Below, one piece after another: positions 5,451 to 12,871 of a stretch of DNA of 49,465 nt; position 1 is the stretch's first letter; each line of letters begins with the position of its first letter. The translations under genes and the position numbers were made by a program. The notes beneath the pieces were generated by a model. It had not been told where the DNA came from. It worked only from the letters and a program-made list of their open reading frames with translations, and searched no databases. The stretch spans positions 1 to 49,465 of the forward strand of contig JBDSLU010000403.1 in assembly GCA_039916225.1 (NCBI GenBank), written 5' to 3'. The DNA is from JBDSLU01 sp039916225 (GTDB lineage Bacteria > Acidobacteriota > Vicinamibacteria > Vicinamibacterales > Vicinamibacteraceae).

Positions 5451-7781
5451 TTGCTGCTTCGCGCTGTCTCCCTTCGCGGATGGTTGCCCGCGATCCTCGC
5501 CAGCCTGTGGATTGCACTGGCTGCCCCTGCGCCCGCCGGGGCCCAGCCGGTCGAACCGCGCGGCGTCCTCCTCATCAACTCCTACAACCTGGGCTACGAG
5601 TGGACCGACGAGCTGACGCGCGGCGTGCGCGCCGGACTCGAGGGCCGCGGCACCCCGATCGACCTGTCGGTAGAGTTCCTGGACGCCCGGCGGCGCGGCG
5701 AAGAAGTGTTCCCGCAGATGCGGGCGCTGCTGGCGGCACGCTACTCGGCGGCCAAGACGGCGGTGATCATCGTCGCCGACGACCCGGCGCTGCAGTTCCT
5801 CCTCGACGCCCCCGAGCTGCTGCCGGACGTTCCGGTCGTCTTCTGCGGCATCAGCAACGACGCGCTGGCGGCACGGGCGTCACGCCAACGGTTCACCGGC
5901 GTGCGCGAGGTGATGGGCGTCGGCCCGTTCCTCGACCTCGCCATCTCGCTGCACTCGCCGCGGCGCTTCTTCGTCGTCACCGACGCCACCCTGACGTCGA
6001 GCACGCACCGCCGCAACATCGAGGCCTACGCGCGCGAACAGCGCAACCTGCAGTTCGTCTACATCGACGGCAGCGCGATGAACTTCGACGAGGTGCTGGC
6101 AACGCTGCGGCGCAGCACGACGGCGCAAGACCTCCTCCTGACCACGCCGTTCACGCGTGACTACACCGGGCGGTCGTTCCAGGCCCGCGACTCGCTCTCG
6201 CGGATCGCCGCCGCGTCGGCGGCGCCGGCCTACAGCTCGATGTCGACCGAAGTGGGCCAAGGCCTGATGGCCAGCGGCGTCAACGCCGGCTACGAGCACG
6301 GCCTGACCACCGCGCGTCTCACGATGGCGGTCCTTCGGGGCCGACCGCCGGCCGACATCCGGATCGAGCACTTCAGCCGCATCGCCTACCAGTTCGACTA
6401 CCAGCAGCTGGCCCGCTACGGCATCGACGAATCCCGCCTGCCGCCGGCGGCGGTGATCGTCGGCCGGCCGCGCTCGTTCTACGCCGAGAATCGGGTGCTG
6501 ATCCTGACCGGCTCGCTCTTCATCATCGGCCAGATGGTCGTCATCGGTGCGCTGACCCGCAACGTGCTGCAACGCCGGAGAGCGGAGCGCGCGCTGCTCC
6601 GCACCGAGGCCGATCTCCGGCAGTCGCAGAAGATGGACGCCATCGGGCGCCTGGCCGGCGGCATCGCTCACGACTTCAACAACCTGCTCACCGTCATCAA
6701 CGGCCATAGCGCGCTGCTGCGCGAGTCGCCGGGCGAGTTGAGCTCGCGCGATGCGGCGTCGTCACTCGAGGAGATCGAGAAGGCCGGCAACCAGGCCGCG
6801 GCGCTGACGCGGCAACTTCTTGCCTTCAGCCGCAAGCAGATGCTGCAGGCGCGCGTCGTCAACCTGAACCAGATCATCGGCGAGCTGGAGTCGATGATGT
6901 GCCGCCTGATCGGCGAGCGCCTCTCGTTGACGACGGCGCTCGATCCCGGGCTGCACAACCTGTCGGTCGATCCCGGGCAGATCCAGCAGGTCATCGTCAA
7001 CCTGGTGGTCAACGCCCGCGACGCGATGCCCGACGGCGGCCGCATCGTGATCACCACCACGAACGCCGACGGCTTCCCGGCGACGGCGGCCGCCCTCAAC
7101 CGCGCCGAGTGCCCGTGCGTCGTCCTTGCCGTCCGCGACACCGGGCAAGGCATGTCGCCGCAGACGCGAGCGCAGATCTTCGAGCCGTTCTTCACCACCA
7201 AGCCCGAAGGCAAGGGCACCGGCCTCGGCCTGGCGATGGTCTATGGCATCGTGCGCCAGAGCGGCGGCTGGATCGACGTCGTGAGCGAGATCGGTGACGG
7301 CACGACGTTCACGCTCTACTTCCCCGGCACCGAGGCGACGACGGAGCCTGTGGCGCCCGTTGCCATGCCGATCGGCCGACAACAGCCGGCGACGCTCCTC
7401 GTGGTCGAGGACCAACCGGAGGTTCGCGAGCTGGCCGTCTCCGCCCTGCGCCGCGCCGGCCATCACGTGTTCGAGGCGTCCGACGGCGACGAGGCGTTCG
7501 CGCGGTTCGGGACGCGCGCGGCCGAAATCGCGCTCCTGCTCACCGACGTCGTGATGCCCGGCATGAACGGTCGGGAGCTGGCCGAGCAGATGCGCCAGCG
7601 ACACCCTCGCCTGCTCGTGGTCTTCATGTCCGGCTACACCGACGAGATCCTCGACCAGCAGAGCCTGGTCGGGCCGGGGGCCGAGTTCCTGGCCAAGCCG
7701 TTCACGCCAGGAGCCTTGGTCCGGCAGATCGATCGACTGCTGATGTCGCGTCAGTGGTTGCCGAACGGCGCAACGCACTAG
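5451..7781 (+). CDS. Hybrid histidine kinase with periplasmic ABC-substrate-binding-like sensor
   Basis: 776 residues. Order: signal/TM anchor (1-28); an ABC-type substrate-binding-like sensor (~35-335: VLLINSYNLGYEWTDELTRG, VVFCGISNDALAAR, QGLMASGVNAGYEHG); TM (~345-367); HisKA with the motif LAGGIAHDFNNLL, phospho-acceptor His407; HATPase with NLVVNARDAMPDGG (N box), VRDTGQGM (G1) and GTGLGLAMVYGIV (G2); then a receiver domain with LLLTDVVMPGMNG (Asp699) and the conserved Lys of LAKPF. All residues for autophosphorylation and internal phosphorelay are present. Sensors of this kind (PF04392-like) usually detect small molecules in the periplasm. No output regulator is adjacent. The start is a TTG after a C8 tract; a later TTG at 5484 is possible. 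Confidence 0.9.
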   Translation: MLLRAVSLRGWLPAILASLWIALAAPAPAGAQPVEPRGVLLINSYNLGYEWTDELTRGVRAGLEGRGTPIDLSVEFLDARRRGEEVFPQMRALLAARYSAAKTAVIIVADDPALQFLLDAPELLPDVPVVFCGISNDALAARASRQRFTGVREVMGVGPFLDLAISLHSPRRFFVVTDATLTSSTHRRNIEAYAREQRNLQFVYIDGSAMNFDEVLATLRRSTTAQDLLLTTPFTRDYTGRSFQARDSLSRIAAASAAPAYSSMSTEVGQGLMASGVNAGYEHGLTTARLTMAVLRGRPPADIRIEHFSRIAYQFDYQQLARYGIDESRLPPAAVIVGRPRSFYAENRVLILTGSLFIIGQMVVIGALTRNVLQRRRAERALLRTEADLRQSQKMDAIGRLAGGIAHDFNNLLTVINGHSALLRESPGELSSRDAASSLEEIEKAGNQAAALTRQLLAFSRKQMLQARVVNLNQIIGELESMMCRLIGERLSLTTALDPGLHNLSVDPGQIQQVIVNLVVNARDAMPDGGRIVITTTNADGFPATAAALNRAECPCVVLAVRDTGQGMSPQTRAQIFEPFFTTKPEGKGTGLGLAMVYGIVRQSGGWIDVVSEIGDGTTFTLYFPGTEATTEPVAPVAMPIGRQQPATLLVVEDQPEVRELAVSALRRAGHHVFEASDGDEAFARFGTRAAEIALLLTDVVMPGMNGRELAEQMRQRHPRLLVVFMSGYTDEILDQQSLVGPGAEFLAKPFTPGALVRQIDRLLMSRQWLPNGATH

Positions 7782-7890
7782 CGCCTCTGGCTACGGGGCT
7801 CGCCGCTCGCGCCATTCCGACATGCCAACAGGCCAGTCGCACAGTCGCCGTCTCCCCCCAGCCTGGGGCCCCAACCCCAGCCGCGAGTTC

Positions 7891-7906
7891 TGGCACTGCC
7901 ATTGCT
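7891..7906 (+). promoter_or_regulatory. Sigma-54-type promoter, left copy
   Basis: TGGCACTGCCATTGCT matches the sigma-54 consensus TGGCAC-N5-TTGCW at every fixed position, with GG and GC ten bases apart. The identical 16-mer recurs at 9674-9689 ahead of the BACON gene. Here it heads a stretch (7907-8030) with no intact gene, followed by a truncated barrel gene. Confidence 0.7.
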
Positions 7907-7984
7907 GAACTAGCAAGATGCGGTGATCGATCTGCCGCCAAATGGCAGGTTTTGGCGCCCGCTACGGTCGATCCTGTGTAGGGC

Positions 7985-8386
7985 TTGCAGACACGGGTGT
8001 GTAAACCCTGCAGTGGTGACGAGCCCGTGGGACTGTCTGTGATGAGCGGCGGCGGCTTCTCGAACGAGCTGGCCTATCGCGGCGCGGTCTGCTTCAACGT
8101 CACCGAGCACGTCACGCTGGTCGGCGAGCTGCTCGGTCGACGGTTCAGCGACAGCGGTCGAATCATCGCGATGCGGGCGCCGCACCCGACCATTCTCAAC
8201 GTCGACACGATCCGCCTGGTGTCGGAAGACACGAGCCTGTCCACCGCGGCTGGCGTGCTCGGCGCGAAGTGGAACGTCACCGGCACATGGATCCTGAGCG
8301 GCCACCTGCTGCTCCCGATGAGCGAACGCGGCCTGCGCTCGGGCGCGGTCACCCTGATTGGGCTGGACTACGCCTTCGGGCGCTAG
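7985..8386 (+). pseudogene. Truncated copy of the outer-membrane beta-barrel gene (C-terminal remnant)
   Basis: From about 8030 the translation aligns with the last ~115 residues of the 391-residue protein at 11623-12798. Shared stretches include ELAYRGAVC / EVSYRGAVC, NVDTIRLVSED, GTWILSGH, RGLRSG and VTLIGLDY. The first ~15 codons of the open frame (7985-8030) have no counterpart, and no signal peptide is present, so the N-terminal two thirds of the barrel is missing. The reading frame is still clean, so the truncation may be recent or the fragment still translated. It sits at the same position relative to its convergent neighbour (8412-9587) as the intact gene does to 12872-14749, so it is the scar of a segmental duplication. 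The 200 bases before it hold a sigma-54-type promoter and a weak CTGCC/GGCAG hairpin. Confidence 0.75.
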
Positions 8387-8411
8387 TCCGGGCGATCTCT
8401 GACTCGGGACA

Positions 8412-9587
8412 CTAGCTGGCGCGCGCGGACGCGATCGTCCACTGCTCATCGAGCTTCTTCAGCTCGAACGTCCACTCGCGCGGCGCCGCCCGCGGCGACT
8501 GGTTGCCGACGCGCGGCACGTAGACGGCGTGTCCGCTGCACGCGGCCCGGGCACTGCCGCCGTTGACCGTGAGATCGCAGCGATCGAAGCGCAGGTCCTG
8601 CGACTTGAGCGCTTGGAAGGCACGTTCGAGCGCCCGCGCGTCCACCGACGGCCAGATGTCCCGCGCGGCACGCGCGTCGAGTTGGGAGTAGGCGGTGCGC
8701 CAGCGGGTCAACGCCGCCCGGATGTGATCTTCATCGCCCGGCACGGGGTCGACGCGGACCGCGTTGATCGCCACGGGCGTCGTCGAGACGGCGATGACGG
8801 GTCGCTCGTCGGTGGTGACGGCGGCTGCCAGCGGCTGCGGCTCGGCGAGCGATTCAGCCATGACCGTGACCGGTTCGGCCGCAGCCGCCTTCGTCGCGAC
8901 GGGCAACTCGGTCGGTCGGAGCTCGTCGATCACGTCCGCCGCCAGCTGAGCCAGACGGGAGCGAACCGGCGCGGCGGAAATGGATGAGTCGCCATCGGCA
9001 TCGAGCCGCGCGGCACGCTGTTCTAAACGTTCGGCGAGCGCCGACGGACGCAGGATGTCGTCGGATACCTCGCCAGTCGGTTCGATGGTCGGCTCGAGAG
9101 CAGGCGACGTCGGCGGCGCGGTCGTCGCTTGCGCGACGGCCGTGACGAGGGCCGCGGCGTCGCCCCGCGCCCCGCGGAACTGCACGTAGGACAGCACCGC
9201 GAGCGACAGGCCCGCGGCCAAGGCCACAGCGGCACGCCACGTTTCGCCCCTGGCCGTCGTTTCGACCCGCGGCTCGTCGCCGTCGACGCGGAACGGGAAC
9301 GAGAGATCGGGTCGCTCGACGCCCCAGTGCCGCGAGCGCGCGGCGTGCGGCAGCGCGGCGATCCGCCGGCGCGGCTCGATGGTGTCGATCGGCTTGACGA
9401 CTTCCGCCAGGCGCACGGTGATCCGGACGCCCGGATCCGTCGCACCGTCGCCGGCGAGGTCGATGAGGCCGCAGCTGTCGAGATCTTCGGCCGTCGGCGG
9501 CCACGCAAAGTCACCGGCATCGGGCGCAACCCGCCCGGGCGTGGACGCCGCTGCACCGCTGCTGTCTCGCGGTACTTGTCGATTCAT
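8412..9587 (-). CDS. Single-pass membrane-anchored protein, paralogue of 12872-14749
   Basis: 391 residues. A soluble N-terminal part (~1-115) carries the short motif WPPTAEDLDSCGLIDL. One TM follows at ~121-140 (AVALAAGLSLAVLSYVQF), then an Ala/Thr/Glu-rich linker. The C-terminal ~105 residues (IRAALTRWRTAYSQL to DEQWTIASARAS) look like a compact NTF2/SnoaL-like or related alpha+beta domain with two Cys (FDRC, AACSG). The C-terminal domain is strongly similar to that of the gene at 12872-14749, and the N-terminal motif is also shared. Topology predicts the N-terminus in the cytoplasm and the C-terminal domain outside. Function unknown. It is convergent with the truncated barrel gene and has no Shine-Dalgarno. 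Confidence 0.75.
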   Translation of the reverse strand: MNRQVPRDSSGAAASTPGRVAPDAGDFAWPPTAEDLDSCGLIDLAGDGATDPGVRITVRLAEVVKPIDTIEPRRRIAALPHAARSRHWGVERPDLSFPFRVDGDEPRVETTARGETWRAAVALAAGLSLAVLSYVQFRGARGDAAALVTAVAQATTAPPTSPALEPTIEPTGEVSDDILRPSALAERLEQRAARLDADGDSSISAAPVRSRLAQLAADVIDELRPTELPVATKAAAAEPVTVMAESLAEPQPLAAAVTTDERPVIAVSTTPVAINAVRVDPVPGDEDHIRAALTRWRTAYSQLDARAARDIWPSVDARALERAFQALKSQDLRFDRCDLTVNGGSARAACSGHAVYVPRVGNQSPRAAPREWTFELKKLDEQWTIASARAS

Positions 9588-9673
9588 GACGGACGCCGCC
9601 TTTCGGCTCTGCGCCTGGGGAGCGGCTGCACTTGCAGCCGCGAGCAGTTTACCTCACCCCCGCGCCACCGGTG

Positions 9674-9689
9674 TGGCACTGCCATTGCT
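9674..9689 (+). promoter_or_regulatory. Sigma-54-type promoter of the BACON/barrel operon
   Basis: TGGCACTGCCATTGCT, a full match to TGGCAC-N5-TTGCW, lies about 130 bases before the ATG at 9818 and is identical to the copy at 7891-7906. Transcription would need an AAA+ enhancer-binding activator, none of which is encoded in the window. Confidence 0.75.
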
Positions 9690-9817
9690 GTGTCCGTCGT
9701 CGCCGGCGTTCGTAGGCGCCGCAGCCGGCGATTCTCGCCCTCCCGCTACACATAGGTGTATGGCGGATGGACACTGCGTGTCGTGCGGCGCGTCACGCCG
9801 GCTGGGAAGAACTCGCC

Positions 9818-11626
9818 ATGCGCTCCCGTATTCGTGTCTTCCTGTCGATCGCTGCCCTCGCCTCGCTGGTGAGTGCCTGCGGGACTGACTCCTCGACATC
9901 AGTGACGGCGCCCAGTGCGCGCTGCGAAGTGGCGGCGACCGCCCAGCCTGCGGCGGTCGGAGCCCCCGGCGGCTCGGGGTCGATCGTCGTGACCACCGAT
10001 CGCGAGTGCGCGTGGGAGGCCCGCAGCGAAGCGGACTGGCTCTCGCTCTCCGCGGCCACCGGCCGCGGCGACGGCACGCTGCGCTACACGGCTACCGGCA
10101 ACGCGGTCGTCAGCGAGCGCCGCGGTACCGTGGTCGTCAACGGCCTCCGTGTCGAGATCGGCCAGGCCGCCGCCGTGTGCCAGTTCAACCTCGACCGTTC
10201 GCGTCAGACGGTGGCTGCCGCCGGCGGGCGGCATGACGTCTCGGTCTCGGCGCAGGCCGACTGCGCCTGGTCGGCCCGGAGCGACGTGCCCTGGGTCACG
10301 ATTGCCTCCGGCGACGCCGGCCGTGGCGCCGGTGTGGTGTCGATATCGGTGGCGCCGAACGCCAGCGTCGACGCCCGCGCCGCGACCCTCACCATCGCCG
10401 GGTTGCCCCACCTCATCGAGCAGGCAGGAGCGGCGGTGACGCCGCCGATTCCGACGCCGCCTGCCGATCCAGCCTGCCAGTACAGCGTCACGCCGTTGAC
10501 CGGATCGTTCGGTCCGGAAGGCGGCGTCCTCTCAGTGTCCGTCACCACGTCATCACCAACGTGTTCGTGGACGGCCGTCTCGACGGCGCCGTGGATCGTA
10601 ATGGAAGGGGGCGTCGGGCAGGCCGGCTCCGGTGGCCGGAGCTTCGTGGTCGCGCCGAATACGACGACAAGCCCGCGGACGGGCGCGCTGGGCCTGGCCG
10701 GCATCGGCGTGACGGTGACCCAGTCGGCTGCCGCAGCACCACCTCCGCCGACGCCGCCACCGACGCCGCCGCCCACACCTCCGCCACCACCGCCGCCGCC
10801 GCCGCCACCGCCACCGCCACCGCCGACACCGACGCCGTGCACCTTCTCGGTGTCGCCGACGTCCGCCGCGTTCCCGGCTTCCGGCGATGCGACCAACATC
10901 ACCGTGACGGCGTCCGCAGCCGACTGCGTGTGGACGGCGTCGCCGACGGTGGCGTGGATCACGATCCAGGGCGCCGCGGGCGGGACCGGATCGGGCCTCG
11001 TGCGCATCGCCGCGGGACCGAGTACCGAGACCGCACCGCGGATGGGTTCGGTCATGGTCGCGGGAACGCCGGTGGCGGTGACCCAGTCCGCGGCGGCGCC
11101 GGCCTGCACGTTCGCCGTCTCGCCGAATCCGGTGACCGTGGGCTTCGCTGGCGACAACGATGTCGACCTGCACGTCGTGACCACCAACGCCTGTGCCTGG
11201 ACGGCGACCAGTCAGACCAGCTGGATCACGATCAGCGGAAACGGGAGCGGCTCAGGCGACGGGCACGTCCGCATCGCCATCGAGGGAACGTTGGCGATCG
11301 GCGGTCGGACCGGCACGCTGACCGTGGGGTCGCAGACGGTCACCGTCAACCAGGGCGGCATTCTGAACCAGGAAGTCACGCTCACCGGGACGATGACGAA
11401 CCTGGGAGGATCGTGCCCCAATCGAACGTTCACCTTGAGGGGGACGACGATCGTCGCGGACAACAGCACGAACTATCCCGGTCGGGATGACTGCAGCGAC
11501 TTGCAGAACGGCGTGAGCGCCCGCGTCCGAGGGACTGGTCAGGCTGACGGCACCATCCGCGCCACGCGCATCGACCAGATCGGCGACAACGTGATGGGGC
11601 TGCGGCTGCTGGAGGATCGCCCGTGA
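9818..11626 (+). CDS. BACON-repeat lipoprotein with polyproline linker and C-terminal DUF5666-like domain
   Basis: 602 residues from the ATG at 9818 (GGGAAGAA upstream); an earlier in-frame ATG (9767) would bury the signal. The lipobox is LVSAC with Cys21 as the lipidation site. Five BACON-like modules follow, each running from 'C-x-F/Y-x-x-x' through 'C-x-W-x-A-x-S-x-x-x-W-[IVL]' to a closing V-x-Q: about 36-118, 121-203, 220-303, 341-430 and 432-517. A linker of ~33 residues, almost all Pro with some Thr (308-340), separates modules 3 and 4. The C-terminal ~85 residues (TLTGTMTNLGG, VSARVRGTGQADGTIRATRI) resemble DUF5666. BACON modules are thought to bind carbohydrate or mucin, so this is probably a surface-exposed adhesin or glycan binder. 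The downstream barrel gene overlaps it by four bases. Confidence 0.85.
   Translation: MRSRIRVFLSIAALASLVSACGTDSSTSVTAPSARCEVAATAQPAAVGAPGGSGSIVVTTDRECAWEARSEADWLSLSAATGRGDGTLRYTATGNAVVSERRGTVVVNGLRVEIGQAAAVCQFNLDRSRQTVAAAGGRHDVSVSAQADCAWSARSDVPWVTIASGDAGRGAGVVSISVAPNASVDARAATLTIAGLPHLIEQAGAAVTPPIPTPPADPACQYSVTPLTGSFGPEGGVLSVSVTTSSPTCSWTAVSTAPWIVMEGGVGQAGSGGRSFVVAPNTTTSPRTGALGLAGIGVTVTQSAAAAPPPPTPPPTPPPTPPPPPPPPPPPPPPPPTPTPCTFSVSPTSAAFPASGDATNITVTASAADCVWTASPTVAWITIQGAAGGTGSGLVRIAAGPSTETAPRMGSVMVAGTPVAVTQSAAAPACTFAVSPNPVTVGFAGDNDVDLHVVTTNACAWTATSQTSWITISGNGSGSGDGHVRIAIEGTLAIGGRTGTLTVGSQTVTVNQGGILNQEVTLTGTMTNLGGSCPNRTFTLRGTTIVADNSTNYPGRDDCSDLQNGVSARVRGTGQADGTIRATRIDQIGDNVMGLRLLEDRP
10738..10840 (+). 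repeat. CCN/ACN-rich tract encoding the polyproline linker
   Basis: About 100 bases made almost only of CCN and ACN codons, encoding a run of Pro with interspersed Thr. Such tracts are prone to slippage and cause ribosome stalling relieved by EF-P-type factors. Confidence 0.85.
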
Positions 11627-12798
11627 GATTCGTATCGTGCTCGGTCCTGGTCGCGGGCCTTTCGCTGCTGCCTGGCGAGGCCTCGGCGCAGTCGGTGTCG
11701 GACGTCCTGTCGTTCCTGCTGACCAACCGGGCGGTGCAGACCGACGACTTCCAGCGTGACGCGGCCGCCGCGGCCGCCACGCGCGACACCGTCACGACGC
11801 TGCTCGCGTCAGAACTGACGACGTTGCCGCCCAGCCTGTCGTCGGCCGGCTTCTCCTACCGGTTCAACTCGATGCTCGGGACCGCCGAGCGCTCGAGCAC
11901 GAGCTTCGGCTCGTTCTTCACCGAGCGCAGCCTCACCTCCGGCAAGGGGCAGGGGGCCCTGGGCGTGAACGTGCGGATGGCCAGCTACCGGCGTCTCGAC
12001 GGACGCGACCTGGAAGACGGCCGGTTCGTGACGACCGCCAACCAGTTCCGCGACGAAGCGGTGCCGTTCGACGTCGAGACGCTGACGCTCGAAGTCGACT
12101 CGCGCGTCCTGACCTTCACCGGCAGCTATGGCCTCACCGATCGGCTCGATCTGAGCGCCGCGCTGCCGCTGGTCGAACTGTCGATGGCTGGCACGCGCGT
12201 CAACACCTACCGCGGCCGCGAGACGGTGCAGGCCGTCGCCGAAGCCAAGTCACGCGGCTTGGGCGATGTCGCGGTGCGCGCGAAATACGCCGTGTTCAGC
12301 AACGCGTCCAGCGGACTGGCCGTCGCCGGCGAGCTGCGGCTGCCGACCGGGCGCGAGCAGGATCTGCTCGGCACCGGCAAGACGGCGTTCAGCGCCCTTC
12401 TGATTGGCTCGAGCGAGCACGGGCCGCTCGGCTACCACGGCAACCTGAGCCTCAGTGGCGGTGGGCTGGCCAACGAGGTGTCGTATCGCGGCGCCGTGTG
12501 CATCAGCGCGTCCGATCGCGTGACCCTGGTCGGCGAGCTGGTCGGACGCCGCTACGGCGAGGCCGGACGCATCACCGAGATCCGCGTGCCGCACGCCACG
12601 ATCGACAACGTCGACACCATCCGCCTCGTGTCCGAGGATTCGAGCCTGTCGACTGCGGCCGTCGTCGTGGGCGCCAAGTGGAACCTGACGGGCACCTGGA
12701 TTCTGTCGGGTCACACGCAGGTGCCGGTCACCGACCGCGGCCTGCGCTCGGGGGTCGTCACCCTGATCGGCCTCGACTACTCGTTCGGGGTGCTCTGA
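11623..12798 (+). CDS. Outer-membrane beta-barrel-like protein (porin/transporter type)
   Basis: 391 residues starting at a GTG that overlaps the stop of the BACON gene (GTGA), so the pair is translationally coupled. Signal peptide MRFVSCSVLVAGLSLLPGEASA. The mature part alternates polar and hydrophobic residues in ~10-residue strands: FSYRFNSMLG, SSTSFGSFFTERSLTSGKG, GALGVNVRMASYRR, VLTFTGSYGLTDRLDLSAAL, GDVAVRAKYAVF, GLAVAGELRLPTG, RVTLVGELVGRR and VTLIGLDYSF. The terminal strand and overall plan resemble 'MetA-pathway' type barrel proteins (PF13557). It probably forms a channel or anchoring barrel together with the BACON lipoprotein. The last third is duplicated in the remnant at 7985-8386. 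Confidence 0.75.
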   Translation: MRFVSCSVLVAGLSLLPGEASAQSVSDVLSFLLTNRAVQTDDFQRDAAAAAATRDTVTTLLASELTTLPPSLSSAGFSYRFNSMLGTAERSSTSFGSFFTERSLTSGKGQGALGVNVRMASYRRLDGRDLEDGRFVTTANQFRDEAVPFDVETLTLEVDSRVLTFTGSYGLTDRLDLSAALPLVELSMAGTRVNTYRGRETVQAVAEAKSRGLGDVAVRAKYAVFSNASSGLAVAGELRLPTGREQDLLGTGKTAFSALLIGSSEHGPLGYHGNLSLSGGGLANEVSYRGAVCISASDRVTLVGELVGRRYGEAGRITEIRVPHATIDNVDTIRLVSEDSSLSTAAVVVGAKWNLTGTWILSGHTQVPVTDRGLRSGVVTLIGLDYSFGVL

Positions 12799-12871
12799 CG
12801 CAACCGCGCCGACTGCCGTCAGGCGACCGACCGTACCAAGGTCGCCTGGACGGACTCACGCCTGGCGCGGG

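Noticed and set aside
9767..9817. Upstream ATG for the BACON lipoprotein
   Set aside because: It would place 17 residues ahead of a clear lipoprotein signal peptide; the ATG at 9818 has its own purine-rich site.
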